NCBI RefSeq assembly: GCF_018139145.2
Contig: NC_059500.1
Span: 18,352,101-18,416,100 of the forward strand
Source of the DNA: Gymnogyps californianus
Lineage: Eukaryota > Chordata > Aves > Accipitriformes > Cathartidae
Direction: 5' to 3'
DNA length: 64,000 bases
The position numbers were made by a program, and so were the translations under genes. Position 1 is the stretch's first letter. Each line of letters opens with the position of its first letter. Under the pieces are notes generated by a model that worked only from the letters and a program-made list of their open reading frames with translations, ran no database searches and was not told the origin of the DNA. Of the stretch, positions 1 through 34,400 are shown piece after piece.

Positions 1-1984
1 GGTTATCTGGTCCTTCAGCAAAGTATTCGCCCTCTCCTTTGTCTCTTTTGGAAGGTGAAACTTGGACCCATCTGGACTGTAGTCTTACATTGGTATGAAA
101 TTTCCGGTCTTTACTATTTTCCTAAGAATTTATAGGATCAATTAGAAGATAATTACAAAAAAAATTTATAATAAATATGTGTTTTGGGTGAAAGCAGATT
201 TACAGTTAGAAATTTCAGATCCAGTGATGTCATCTTACTGATATATCTTTGTTTTCAAAAGGAAAAGTGTTTCAAAAAGAGTAAACAACAATGTAAGCAG
301 CCATGGAGAAGTATTAACTTAGTACTTTCCTTTCTAAGATTTGCGTGCTTAAGCTGTGGTGCAGTTTAGGATTTTCTTCTTGCCTTTTTTAGTGTGTGTA
401 TCCAACTCTCACACACAAAAGCAGTGACAAGCTCTTCTACATTCCACCATAACTGAGACTTAAAACACTTGCTGTATTGATGAAGGCTACAAGGACAAAT
501 GAGAGAGAATTAGAGCTTAGCATGAAAGCTGTATATACTTGAAGAAATGGACCTGAATATTAACATATTAAAAGTAAAACAATGGATTATGGATTAAAAT
601 GATAATATGAGTTCAGACCTCTTTAGTTAAACAGCCCTTTGCTTCAGATTTGATAGAAGAAACGGTGTTAAACATATATCAGAAAATACTTCCTTTGGGG
701 AATCTTTCTTTTTTTTTTTTTTTCCTTCCCTTTGAGAAATCTGTTAGCTTCTTTCCTCCAAACAGAATTTAGTGCAGTTTACCCTCACTTGGATAAACAC
801 ATACCATTTTTTACTATCCCAGTCCAAAATGCTGGGAGGAAATGTTTAGTGATAAGGGATTCCAAAGGCCAGTAATGTGCTCCATTAAAATAAAATTTGT
901 TTTCAGTTTAAAAGCTCTTTTCAATTAAATTCTTGTTCAATTTATATATGCCATCATATAAAAATACTAAATTCTTGAAATCTTCACTAGCGTTAGTTAA
1001 AGTGATGTACTGATTTTCTCTGTACTTTTGGCAATGTTGTACTAGAGAGTACTCCACAATCATTTAGTCAATGGATTTCACTGGAATCTGATGACCGGAA
1101 ATAAGTTTTTAGTCCAGAAAGATGCACAGGTTGGCTTGTCACACCTGTGGTATTATGGACTGCTGGCCACTGTACACATAAGCAAATACAAGATTCGATA
1201 ATGAAAATGTTAAGGCCACACAGAGACAGAAAACTGAAGCACAGTAGCCATATTCTTCATCATTTCTCAGGTTTATTCACATTCACAGTATATACAATAC
1301 ACTAAATCTGTATTTCTCTACTTTTTAGTAGTGAAAGAGAATATTTAACATGAAGCAAAAGTCTTCTAGAAAGCTTGGCATGTTACTTTGGGGTTTTGTT
1401 TGTTTGGTTTTAATATTGGGATTGGCTACCTATGAAGCTGCTAAGAGAGAAATGTATCACAATTAGTCAATCATGGTACTCTTAAAAAGGAAGGATAACG
1501 ATATTTCTGATCTCTGTAAGATCAATCAAATGTTAAAAAAGCATGGTAGTGTGTGTGTTTAAAAAACCCGAAAGTTTTCATATGTAACTTTTTTTTTAAA
1601 TTGTGGATGAATCTGTCATGGGAGAAGACTTTAAAATTACACTTCAAGCTAAAGAACCTATGGACAAACTCTAGAAAATGCATTAGTTCACTGTTGCCAA
1701 ATTTTGGTAAAGCTGAATCTGTATGTCAGCAGAGTAGGTTGTTTTTTGCTCCCATTAAGCGGTTGTATTATTTTCTTACATACCAAGACCACACACAGTT
1801 CTTGGCAGTTCATCAGGACAATAATATTTAATTTCTATTTTACCTGCTTTGTTGTAGAGTATGTTATCTAAGGACGAATAAAATAGATGATAAGTTTGTT
1901 AATCTATCATAAGTTTTTGAGTGACTCCTGCTCATTTCTGCCAAGCACAGCTAGCCTCCCATTTTTCTTTCTCTGTTTACGCAG
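1..1984 (+). other. HSD17B4: HSD17B4 intron, 3' part
   Basis: This intronic sequence precedes the first exon in the window. It is AT-rich with a T-run near 709-723. It ends in a good pyrimidine tract and acceptor (TTTACGCAG). No exon-like stretch matching the hydratase region just upstream could be found, so the intron starts beyond the left edge. Confidence 0.75.
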
Positions 1985-21811
<19,827 letters not shown>

Positions 21812-22085
21812 ACTGCTTGATCATCTACCACAGCAGTGAAGAACTTCAGAAGATAGAAACTTCAATTAGTTCAGAACCAATGATTGAAACATTTGCAGGC
21901 TACTTAACATCAATGTACTGATTCATTATACTGCTAATATACAAGCTGTTTTAATTGCTGTAGACAGAAAATTATGAAATTAACATAACTGTTAATATTG
22001 TCCCTTTTTTGTTTCTCAGCAATGGTAGAGAATCATACTTTTCTCATTGCACACCTTTATCTAAATAAAATGTATGTAGTTCTTA
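21812..22085 (+). other. HSD17B4: HSD17B4 3' UTR
   Basis: AT-rich sequence after the stop codon, about 270 nt to the likely cleavage zone past the AATAAA at 22064. The exact cleavage base is inferred, not seen. Longer isoforms using later signals are possible. Confidence 0.75.
22064..22069 (+). terminator. HSD17B4: Polyadenylation signal AATAAA
   Basis: The canonical hexamer lies about 250 nt after the HSD17B4 stop codon. A GT-containing stretch (TGTATGTAGTT) follows. Confidence 0.8.
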
Positions 22086-22840
22086 CAAAGATGCGTATAT
22101 TTCTATATTAATTCTGAAGAAAATTAAACAATACACCTCTGATATTTCCTTCTATGTGTCTGTCAGTCTTCATTTATATTGCCTTAGATAGACTGTCTAA
22201 TTTCTATGACTCTAGCTGGTTTATTATTAAAATTAACATTATTTTTTGGTCTTAAGTTCTCATGATCCCTTTAAAACAACTCGAAGATGGAAGTCAGTTC
22301 CATTTATTTACATCTTGTCACTATGGGTTTTTTTCTGTACAGGAAAGAACTCTTGAACTTTAGCTCTGCCCACCTCATTTAGACAATCATTTTTATATAA
22401 GTTGCTCTTAAAAATTACATGGAAAGTGGTAAGCATTAATTCTTTAGGGGAAGCTTTTTCATCTGAGAGGTATTACCCTGCATCAAAGGCTGTCACTGTA
22501 GCCAAATTGTTCTTCATGTAGATTCATTCTCATGAGGGCCACCATCATGGCAGCAGGGAAAGATAGAGTGATTTTTTTCATTTTGTACCTATGGCCGGAA
22601 CTGAGATAATAGCTGTGGCTGTATGTTTTTGTGAAGAAAGTATGCTCTTTATCACTCATTGTCACATGAACACCTAGAAGTTTGATTTCACCAATGTGAC
22701 CAACATTTTGTGTGCCCAGTATCTTTTTTTCTCATTCAGACTTGTTCTATGTTGATACCTTTTGAAGAATTCAGGCCGTCTAAGGCTTGTCTCCTTGGTC
22801 AGAATAACAAAATCATTTTGCTTTATCTTAGAGGATGGAA

Positions 22841-22861
22841 TTTTTTTTTTTTTTTTTTTTT
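22841..22861 (+). repeat. Poly-T run
   Basis: 21 consecutive T. No recognisable retrocopy is attached on either side. Confidence 0.9.
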
Positions 22862-25784
22862 GTCCCAAAACTGGGAGGTACATCACTGCCCTGACTGTGT
22901 GAGTGGACCGTAGCCATTAAAGAGCCTTTTGGGGCTGCAGATGAGTTTGACAGTTTGAGGATAAATTCTACGTGTTGTAATACTGAGTCAAATTCTCCAC
23001 AAATTAATTTCTTCACAGCTGTACTATCAGCCATGCTTTGATTCAGGCAGAGAAATATGAATCTGAAGTATGTCAACAAGTATCTCAAATAAATTGCATC
23101 ATGAATAGATGGGAAACAGAACAAGTGTGATGTTCACCACCTCAACGAGGCCATCCAATAGAAATGATTGAGGAAATGTCCTTTAACCACTTAACATTTA
23201 CGTTTTTCACAGCAGTCATTTCCATGTGTAAGTAGGAGCTAATCATTGCTTGTACTGCCCAGCTTCTATTTACCAAGCAACTTTGTGACAAATAGATAAA
23301 GGTGTCTTCTGTTACTTTCTCTTAAGAAATTGTGTAAGAAAGACAGATTGATTGCAGCTTTGTATGTTTATGCGTGCACATGCTACACCAAAAAAAATTA
23401 GTTTTCTACGTATAACTTTCCTGTCTATAAATCTATGTATAATGCCATAAAAATATGTGTATTAAGAAAAAGGAACTGTGAGGAACTAACTTTGAGTCTA
23501 GGAAAGCAATTATCGATACATCCATTTAAGAATATGGTATTTACTGTAGGTCACATGATCTTGAAAATTCACAACAGGTGATTTTTTTTTTTTTCTCAGC
23601 CCCATAGATTGTCTGAAGCCTTAAAGCACTGCCCTACAAGGAGGGAACAGACTGCTAATAAGCCTTTTTTCCTCCCGTTTGGAAGTGGGAAGCAAAAATA
23701 TTCAGGCAAGGGAAGCTGGTACTGTTGAAACCTGTTGCGATTTAACAGGTTGGAGTTCAGGCTACTAAAGAACATCAGTTTACTAAATGTGTTCGGTGAG
23801 GATGAAAGAACAGCCCAAGAACCGTATCGATTATTGGTGCTCTTGTGATGATTTCTGTCCTGCATAGTTTCAGTTGGACACGAAATCCACATGCTTCAGT
23901 TGTATCCCCAATACTGGCCTTAATTGAAAACACAGAAGATACACCCCAAAGTTACACTGTCGTTTGACATATACATCCTAGACTTTGGCTTGACTTCAGC
24001 TTTTTCCTGCACCGTGACTTGGTCATAGGTCTTAATCTTGGGTGGAACAGGAAGTCCTCCCTACTTTACTGCAAAAGGCTCTTCCTTTTACTCTCCTTAC
24101 TGGGGCTAATTGAGCACACCTCTCAGCATTGTGGTAGACTCTTTTCTAGGAGCACAATTCAGGTGTTTATTTCTTTCATCTGCTTTGTGGCCTGAATAGC
24201 CGTTATTAATGATTTTGGCATGTTGGTTGGCATCTCTACCCCAATGTGTTTACCTTCAGAATGGTTTAGCTAGCTCATGCTAACTAGTAACTTAACCCAT
24301 TACTGTTGAGGGTAAGGTCACTTTGTGATGTTGAATATATACCTGAAGTGATTCGGAGGTTTTGGTTTTTGTTTTCTTCCTAGTATGTGAAAACCTTCTG
24401 TTCATGGTTGCTAGCTTTTAAGAGTAGTATTCTCAGAAACAAGTAATAAAACCAAGTATCTTTAAGAGAATCTGTGCAAGGGAATGTTAGCCAGTTTGGT
24501 AAATGGTTGTTGTGGTATGAATGATTCCCAGCTGCTTTCATCTAGAACGGTGTCAGTCTGGTTTGGGGGCTCATGTTTAAACCTGTCCATCTCTTTCATG
24601 TGGAGCGTTTTTGGGGACCTTTCTTGTCATCCAGCAGCAACAGTAATTGTATAGTGTTGTGTCCATTTCCACACAGGACCTAGAGACATGCAGCAGCAAC
24701 ACACCACTCTTTTTTTCAGAGTAGCTGCTTCTTTGAATGTTTTTTCTTTGCTAGGGATAAGTGCCATTACCTTGGATTGCAAAGCCCCACTTGTTTGCCA
24801 GACATCTCAGATAGCTCTTTAGTGATACTGCTAAATTCTCCAGCAAATAAGGAGGCTTTTACAAGCATCTTAGCAGTAAAATTCTTAACAGTGCATATAC
24901 TCTATTTAATGTAGAGGAGAGCAAGATTATCTGCTGCTTATTGCAGTGTGTGCTTTATAGTGTTTTGATTAATTCTGTATACATGTAAATAAGGTGCTGT
25001 CTGGACATCAGACTTTGTAGAGGTTGGAGGTAAGAATTCAGTTTTTTGTCTTTCTGGAATAACTGAGTTAGTGCTAAACCTGGTGGTGTAAATTGGTGTG
25101 ATTTTTAATCATGGCACAGTATTATTTTATTTCTCTTTTTCCTTCTCCTTACATTCATTACAGTCTTCATGATGGCTTGCAATTGTGTCCATCCTCCAAA
25201 AAGTAAATTGCAGTTCCACTGACGTACATCCTCTTCAGTCATTTGTGGGTCCTCTAATTAAAGCAGGAGAGCAGTAATAATGGATGGGGAAAGTTATATA
25301 AGCTTTCTGTCTATTAATATTGGCTTCAGAGAAGCCTGTGCTGAATTTTATGCTTTCTAGTCACTGGAATTGTTCTTAATTAGTTTATTTCAGAGGAGTT
25401 CAATACACCTTCCAGCTGTCATCAATAATTACAGATAACAGCTCTTTAAATGTTGACAAGTGCATTCATAATCAGAGAATATTAAAACCAGTAAAATGGA
25501 GGAGGAGTGGAAGCATGAGAGAGGGGTAAACTTGAGCAACTTCAGACAGAGAAACCTACATGCTGTCTCCTCTAAGGCTTATTCCTACCTCCCTACAAGC
25601 ACCACACTCCTAAGGGTTACTTGTATTCTAGTCTGTTGGGCTGTGCTACTTCTGAAAACAACTGTCCTTCATCACTCAAGAGTCACCTTGATAAATTAAA
25701 ATGCTTTGTAAAATGGAAGAATTCAGTGGTATAATGAAGTATTCTAAGCTGGGTAAATAAGCATTTTTAAATAGTTTAATGTAC

Positions 25785-25801
25785 TTTTTTTTTTTTTTTT
25801 T
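25785..25801 (+). repeat. Poly-T run
   Basis: 17 consecutive T in intergenic sequence. Confidence 0.9.
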
Positions 25802-27668
25802 AAAATAAGGCTCTTTAATATAATGCAATATACCCTGACAGAATTCAATGTCACTCAGATTATATCTTGTATTACCCTCCACAAGCCTTAGGGGCGCAGA
25901 GCAGCATTCGGAAGGTGATGACTTTGTCTTTACATAACATCGCCACCTTCTAGTATGAACGAAGATCTGTGTAAAGAAAGGGTAAGTCTCATAACATCTC
26001 TTTCTGATCATAACCTTTGAAAGGGTAAAGGGAGGAAGGAAATACTAATGTCTCCCAATTCATGCAATGTCTTTCTTCTACTTCAGTTGGTGCAGATATC
26101 TTTGTACTCACGTGAGAATGAGTTCTTCATGATGATTCATCTGCAGTAAGAAATTCTGTCCTTTAGGCCATTGGCTCTGTCTCCAGCAGACTGACCTAGA
26201 CAGCATCGGACATCAGCAGATCTGAAGTCAATTAGGAAAAATATAGTAGACTGTGAATGTGGTTGCATGGATATGATTTCTAGATTACCCTCATGATACA
26301 ATTCAAATGTTTCATCTGTCTAAAAATCAGTGCATTGAACTGGCATGATAGGATCTTAGATCAGTGGATAGGCTGAGCTCTGTAAGAGGTGGCTCTCTTT
26401 GTGTCTCTCACTGAGGACTAGCAAAGTTCCCATAGTCTGCTAAGTTAAATCACATGTTTGAAGGTCACTGTGTCTCAAAGATAGAACCAAGCAAGGTACA
26501 ATAATATGTAAAGTCCAAATTATATGGTGTAAGGTGTATGTGTCTTGCTAAGAACCATTTTAGAACATTATTTCTCTTAAGTTTCCCTATACTACATATG
26601 CCTTGATGATGTCAAGTGCCTTTTTTCACTAGAATTAATACTATTTTAATCAAAAATGGGCATCACATAAGCTGGAAGAGCTATTGAGAATACCCAAATT
26701 TAAAGAAATACCTCATTTAGGTTAAGGTTAAACTTTTTTGAATTTCTAATTATAGAAGCATATAATCTCATACAATCTTAAAACATTTTTTAAAAGTTTC
26801 AGCAAGTCAGTGTACTGAATTATTCATCTTTTTTAACCAATACTTCCTCTTTCCCCTTCCCTACCTATGCCCTCTCCCATTTTGCCAGTTCTCTTATGAA
26901 GGCATGTCAGAAGGAGTGCAGGCATAGGTTAGAGTAGCAATGTCAGTAGTTTATGAAGACTTGGATTTGGAATGGGAAAGAACAGTCTATTGCACCTAGA
27001 TTTCATCTGGATCTCACTCGACCTTGAGTCAGGACAGAAAGGAAGCTGCCAGGAAAGTCTTGCAGTTGGGATTCCAGGAGTTCTGTCAATTAAGTAAAAA
27101 ATGGAATAAGTAGACAGGAGTTTGTGTTTCTGTCCACAGCCCACTCAAAAAAGCATGTTACTATAAATGCTAAAAAAACAATCACAGTGAATTGCTGAGG
27201 TTTGATTGCATCCTCTAGCTTTACCCAAATAATTTCCTGTTCCTGCAGGGTCCGGGGAAAAAAAAAAAGAAAAGAATGCATTAATTTCATACTAGAGTAT
27301 AAGAGTCTACAGTGTGGTTAGTGTTTCCAATGTTATTAGGACAGCAGGTTCCCATAGAAAATAGAAATTGAATTGCTGCTTGCATCAATCAACATGGCTA
27401 GGTTAAATCTCAAAGCGCTATACAAGGATTTTTCTATTACATTGCTTTTTTGTGTACTGTTCTTTACTTGTACTAGTCTCTTCGTTGAGGTAAAGCGCAT
27501 GAGACTCATGAAGCTGCCTGACCCTCCTGTTTTCTGCTCCCCTATGTCTGTTTCTTTTCTGGTCAAAACTGATCTGTGCTCTGCACAGTTCAGCCTTCTG
27601 CTGTGTGAAGCTCAGCCTGATTTTTATGAACAATGGGCAATGCAGTTCTGGATATCTGCTGTAACCTT

Positions 27669-27698
27669 AGAGCTCATAATAGCAGAGCTCATAATAGC
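27669..27698 (+). repeat. 15-bp perfect tandem duplication
   Basis: The unit AGAGCTCATAATAGC occurs twice in direct succession without mismatch. Confidence 0.95.
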
Positions 27699-30600
27699 TA
27701 TGGTGCTGAAAGCATCATAATCCTGTTAGAAAACGATGATAAAAGGTAGCAGAGTTTCTGACTGAATGTAATACCTGTGGGGTTTTAGGTGTTTCTTTTT
27801 TCATAAAGATGAAATGAGGCCACCTGAGGACTATATCAGGGAAAATATAACCTTCTTAGCTCACAACATATTTTAAATGAATTTTTGATTATTTGGTTCT
27901 TCAGTGCTGTTTTTCACATACGTGACCAAGCACAGCAGGGAAAACTATAAATGTAGAAAAGAAGAAGAAGAAAAAAAACCCCACCTGTCTGTTGTTTTTC
28001 ATTTTCTGAGGAAAAAAAGAAAAATTTTAAATGAGGAAATATGTTCCTTGTGTGGTCTGTGACCCACATCACTGATTCAGTTGGGTTAAGCCAATGCCCA
28101 GAAGTCATCTATCTGTGAGGCTGGTAATGGTCAACACTGACTAAGCTCCAGGTTGGCTTTAGGAAATTCTTCTGATAGATGATCTTATTCACATCTGAAG
28201 TAAAATTAAACATCTGATCACTTGCAGTCATTCAAAGTTCGCGTGGGGGTTTTGGGGGTTTTGTTTTGTTTTCAAAAGAGGTGTGTTTATCTGCATGCCT
28301 TTTGCAACTTCAAGCTTGGTGATTAATTCCAGGCCACTTAATGAGGCTGCAATTTCAGTAGTTTTCATGGTCAGCCTAAAATCTGAGGCCCATGTTGTTT
28401 ATTATCAAAATATCTTATTTTGAAAGGAAATACCAATTTAGAGTCAGAATGGCATGCTTTTATTTAATTTTTCACTATTCCCAAAGGACTGGTGAAACCA
28501 CTCTTCAGAGGTCGAGCGCTCTGTTAAACAAGTGCCTGCTTGATGATGTGAGATCATATGATGGCCTCTTGCTATTTCCTAGCAGGATTGAGATTAATGA
28601 AGGAATTTTCATGGTTATTTATGGCAATTCTTGTAAGCGTAGTAGCCAGTCGTACTAAGCTAGGCTTTAAGAGTCTGCAGCACACAGGTATTTGGGGAAA
28701 CTTTCTAATGAAGGTCAAGGAGACCTAAGAAAAATTAACTTTTTTTTTTCCCAGTGGCTTAGACACCAGAGGCTGTAATGTATCTGATACTTAATAACTG
28801 TCATAAAATAGCCATCAGGTAGCTTTGCACTCAGAAGATTGTAATAAAACATATATAAGCATGTTTCAACTCTTTAGAGCTGTTTGCAAAGCTCCACCAG
28901 TAACCGTGTTGCTACAGCCAGTTAGAAAGTCTTTTTTTTTAAATACCTTCTCGATGTCAGAAGTCTTTAAGGAGCTTTTGTGGTTACTGAGATTTTGTAG
29001 CTAGGGGACAAATTACATAAAACATTGTTTTCTTGGGCTGATAAAATACTATTTGTAAGTAGACCAAAATGGAGACATTAACCAATACCGAGCTGGGGAG
29101 AGCAGTACTCCCACGCAGTTTGCTCTTGCCAAACCATTCTGCCTCATAAGAGGCCAAAAATGAAAGCAGCAGTGGGGTCCTGGATTTTGAAACGCTGGTG
29201 GGTGGTAGGTGCAGAGTCTGTTCTTTACATATAAATTTAACCATCATGAAAACAGTCTGGCTGTAAACATCTTTACTATTCTCTGTACTCCAAGAGTTTT
29301 AACATGTATATTTAACAGAGCACTGTGTCACTCTGTTGCTAGGTGATTGACAGAGAGAATAACCAAAAGGCATGCTACACTGCGGCTTGTTCACTTATTT
29401 TTAAGTAATTCCTGAAGGAACCAGGCTGTACTTTAATGATGTAGTCACTGGTTTGATTGCCTTAGAGTTGTTTTATGAAGAGCAAATAAAAGCAGACCAC
29501 AAAAGATCATAACGACTCTAATGAATTTGCACATGACTGATAATGGACTGAAGAAAGGTTTCTCTTAAAACCAGCTGTGCAGTTCCTGGCCTCTCAGTCC
29601 TGCTCCCCAAGAGGACCTTGCACAGGCAGTACATTCCACAGGCATGCTTGGGAGCAGAGAGCCTGATTCCAGCCAGACTGCAGCGTAACCCTGGATACTG
29701 AAATTATAGATTAATAAAAACACTGGTTTCGTAATACATTGCCATTGCCCTCACAATGTATCTCAACCAACTCCTCAGTGATCTGCAGGTAGTAATTACT
29801 TGTGTTTCTCCCTTCCGCCAGAGATAATGAGTTACCATGTTTGTTACTAGCACTCCTTTATGCTCTGGTAGTGCCAATCACCATTCTGTTTCAAGTGCTC
29901 TAATTATCACGGCTGCATTAACTCAGAATAATTATTCATGTTCTTCATTTAGCTCAAAATTACACCTGGTTTGTAGGTGAAGTAGCAAAATGTGCTTGGA
30001 CGCATTTCTGGCTTTTACTACAGGTATCGCTTGGCTAATGCAAGGTTTCTAGTAACCTTAGCTGTTAAATGCTGGTGATTTCCTATTTTGATCTCTTTAA
30101 GTTTTATTTGTTTCAACATAGATGGACTTGTGGAATTATTGCACTATTTTGCTCATTGATGTCCTTTTTCACAAGGAGTAGTTGTCCTATGTTACGTGCA
30201 ACAAATAAGAAAATTTTATTGTTAGGGAAAAGTCATTATGCATTTTAGCAATTCTAGCTACATTTTGCAACAGACCTTAGTACATGAGTTTTATAAAAGT
30301 TGAAAGCTCTCATGGAAGAAAGAAAGATGCTGCCTGTACACTGTGTCAACGTAGTTGTTTCACGAGTCCCTTCTGTTCTTGGCTGTGAATTGGTGTTTGG
30401 AGCCCATGCTGTGTTTTCAGACACGCTGCATATGCATTCCAGCCTCCTTGGTTTTACTGTCAGTAACTGTGTCTTCCTGAGAGCAGCTTTGCTATGCCAC
30501 TGTTTCCTGCCTGTAATGAGTGATTTTAGCAGATATAGAAGTTGTTCTGTTTGGTTTCTTCTTCATAATGGTAGTTTGAAACTTCTAATGCTTCTTGCTT

Positions 30601-31409
30601 GGATTTTTAGCATTTATGTGTTTTTAAGGTTATTTTGGAGCAAGACAAACGTTGTGTCAAGTAGCTGAAGTCACCATGGCAGTACAAACTGCACTTTGAG
30701 AAACACCAATTTAAAACTTCTCAGTTGACAAATAATTCTGTAAGGTAATTAGTATTTAGTGAAATTCTGCTGATACAAAGATGGGCATGGATGTTATCAG
30801 TAATTAATAAATTCAGTGCTATAAATAATGCTCGGTTTGCTCATCACAAATACTGTATCATCACTTTAACTCCAAGCAACAATGCACATTTAAATAATCT
30901 ATTATTTTGCTTTTTTGTGGTTGTGAAGGAATATGCAAATGTATACACAGTTTGAAATTCTGATTTGATTAACAAGCATTGTTATGTAGACTGGAATTAA
31001 TTAAACACTACATTAACTTTGTGCGCACCCTGCATCTTCAAACTGCTGATTCTTCCTTTGACGCTTATAATACGAAGAAGTGGCATTCAAATATATATAA
31101 AGAGTCCTGATAATCTCAGATGGCGATCTCCAATTTAGGCTGCCAGTTAAAACTCATTCTGGTTCATCTGTTCAGCGATCTGGGAGCTCGTCTGGGCATA
31201 TGAGGCAAGGGGAAGGAGCTGGCAAGAAGGAGGGTGTGCTCTTCTAACAAATGAAGCTGGAGTTTTAGTTGTTTCAGACATGGATCTATTGTCTGCAGGA
31301 AGTTAAGTGCCTCTGCTATGGTCCTGCCACAGGTTCGTGATGTATGGGAAGCAACAAATACATTGCTTAAACTTTCAAGATCCATGTGGTAAAACCACCA
31401 CAAAGGTAT

Positions 31410-31431
31410 TCTAAGACATAGATGTCTTAGA
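31410..31431. repeat. Perfect 10-bp inverted repeat, 2-nt spacer
   Basis: TCTAAGACAT is followed by AG and then the exact reverse complement ATGTCTTAGA. It could form a short cruciform or hairpin. No function is evident. Confidence 0.9.
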
Positions 31432-34400
31432 TGACATGATCTTTCAGATGAACATACATCTGGATGCTGCCTTCTGTTTAACCACTTGTTTACATTTAAA
31501 TGAAGACGGAAAATGTGTTGCTTGTCCAGAAATGTTTTGTATGTCTTGTGCAATTTGAATATCAATATTGTTTTCATGGTATTCTTTATGGCCAGATAAT
31601 GAAAACAATGTTCTGATAAAACCAAAATTACAGGCACGTTACTACCTGTCGTTACCCACAAAAAACCTGTTACGTGAAGGCAATGTTCTGTAATCCAAAA
31701 TGAGGCAAAAGCCAGAAACTCCAGGTAGCCTGTCTAATTAGCGCAGCAAGTGGTTAAGCACAGTAGGACTGGTCAGGAGTATAAATCATTAATATAGATG
31801 GAGTGTTTTAGCAATATTATTTAGCTACAAAGATAATTGAAGTTTTAAAGGGTCATCAAATCTTGTGTTTCTTTGTGTACTCTGTTATAAGTGTCATTGC
31901 TTTCATTGATTGCTAGTACTGCTACAAAATAAGTGGAGTCATGCTAATCAATCATTTCAGAGAACCAGAAGAATAGGCTCTGATAATAAGTTCCGTTAAA
32001 GTTTTTGTTTAATTAAAAGTCCAGCCAGACAGGAAGGAGAATGAAATCATCAGCAGTGCTATAGAGTGCTTCTTAGAGATTCGTAGGTGAATATTAACTC
32101 CATTCTGGCAATACAGTCAGATGGAACACTTTCCTTGGGAGGCTCAAACATCAGTATGTTTCTCCAGTACTTCGGTATGTGATTATGCTAAATTTAATTT
32201 TCATTGGAATACAGCAAGAAAAAAGTTCAAGGAAAAAAAAGGTTGCAGATGCATACCTCTTAACTTGAAGTAATTAAACCCACAATAATAGTTATTTTTC
32301 TAGGCTGAAATTACTACTGGTTAAAACAGTTATTTTGCATCCTAAATTTTCTACAGTATTTGTTTTCAGAAGATCTTAAAAAGGAGTGGTGTCTCGGTGT
32401 TTTTGGTGGATTTTTTTTAAAAGCTCTTGCATGGGGATTCTGGTTTTGATTTGGTACTGATACCTTCCTTGGATAGTACTTGCCCAGTACTTATCTTTCT
32501 GCTGGTATTGTTTACGTAGCCTTCATTTTCATAACTTTTAAACTCATCAGAATAATGGACAGATTTGGCACACGGAAGCTACCTGACTTGCTCATCGCCA
32601 CGTAACAGATGAGTAGAGCAGGTTCTTAAACTAAGTTTCCAAAGTCCTACTGTACTGTGCAAACAACTGGGTATTTGTTTTCTCTTTCCATTTCCCATTT
32701 CCTCAGGAGAGCCGTAGTCTAAAGATACGCAAACCAGAGCTGTGTGAGAATTCCACTCTTTTATAAGTCTGAGGGTATGTAATAACTTCTATAAAACTGG
32801 GTCTAGAACGTCTGAAAATACCAGGAATGCTTGGACTGGAATTTCTTTCTAATAATGAAAAAATAGACTTTGGTTCCAATGCTGTGTTTCTTCATTCATT
32901 ATTCTGATCTTCTTTGTTGCATTAATAATACTCTCTTAAATATTTAAAATATTTCCCCAATATGCTGATGATAGTCCCCTGCATGAATGTCTCTTTAGAG
33001 TCATGCATAGACATCTGTCACAGAAGAACTAATTTAAAAAAGAATCTTCAGCAACAGAATGAGTGAAGTCTGTGGGAAAGTGTTATAAATCATTAATAAG
33101 GTGAATACATTAAATCTCCTCTAAGAGCTAAAATGGAAATTCCCTTGTTAGGCATGAACGTAGTGTTTATTTAGCAAAGGCAAAGATGATAACTACATTA
33201 TTGGAAAGACTAATTTGTTAACAATTCTAGAGTATTTTAAATGATAGATCAATTTGCAAAAATCTACATGTATTAGTCAAGATGACTGGTTTATCGTGGT
33301 GCTAAAGTGCCCCAGGATTTCTTCCTGCTGCATGTCTGATTGTTGGAATCTCCTTTTTCAAGTGGTATCATAGGTGCCCTGTGTAGGCGATAATGACTTG
33401 TTCCATTTTGTCAGTTTCCCACTGAAGCAGCCATTGATTATTATTTTCTTCTTCCATTTTACAACTGAACCCAGAATGTTAAAATGGTGCACTGAGATGT
33501 GCACGTTATGTAAATTTTACCTGGATCTTGGCAAGTCTCCCTGCGTATCAGCAGGAAATTCAACATTTCTCGCTGTTCCCCAGACTTTAGTGAACAGTAG
33601 TAGTGCACTGCCACCATCTGCATTCACACGAGGCAAATAAAATTTAGATAATCTGATTGAACTGGAGCTGGCACATTCCTGAGCTCAGAAAAATTCCCTG
33701 TTAGATCCTGGTAAATTTTGGGTAGCCTCAGCTTACATGCTTTGTGAGTCAGAGGGAAGATTTTCACTTTTATAGTGTCTTTTTTTATAAAGTCTGTGGC
33801 ATTTCTGTCTTGTCTTCTTAGGCATCTGGTTTTTTCTGTTTAAGATTCAGTGCCTGCATGAGAGAAATCTGCTGATAACCAGTCTATCATTTTATTGCAC
33901 TAAATTGAGCGAGGTAGAAGCTGCACTGGGGAATGAGTAATCTTGTTCTGAAAACAAACGCATGTGCAACCTTGTGCTTTTCTAAATATCCTCTGTTAAT
34001 AACAACAATCCTTTCTTTTGCAGAATTGTGAATGCCTTACTAAAGAAATACTGTATCAAATCCCATAGTGCCTTAATCTCCAGAGTGGGACTGGGTTTTC
34101 TCTTCCCTTTTATCCCCTAACTGGGAGAACTTGAGATATGCCCCTGTTATTCCTAGAGTGAACACTGCAAATCATGTGATTTGGTGCTTTGCCTGTCCCG
34201 AGGAAGCTATCCCAATAAGCCCTGAAGTTATCTTACCAACATTTAACACTGCCCTTTTGAAGTGATATTTATTCTTTCTGATAAGGGAGATAATGATGCA
34301 GTTTTTTGACCTGCTGAGGTATTTCCAGAGCAAAATCTAGGTTGGTAATTCTCAGACTTCTGAAGCTGCAAGTAACCTTTTGAATAATTACTTTTCTCAT

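Noticed and set aside
22841..22861. Long T-run as the tail of an antisense processed pseudogene
   Set aside because: The sequence next to it shows no recognisable gene-derived coding sequence or target duplication.
30300..30668. 122-codon + strand open frame rich in Leu, Phe and Cys
   Set aside because: The composition follows from T-rich DNA. No motif, signal or exon structure supports a gene.
31164..31661. 165-codon open frame on the - strand in the gene desert
   Set aside because: Length is within chance for a 64-kb window. There is no recognisable domain and no low-complexity or codon pattern typical of a gene.
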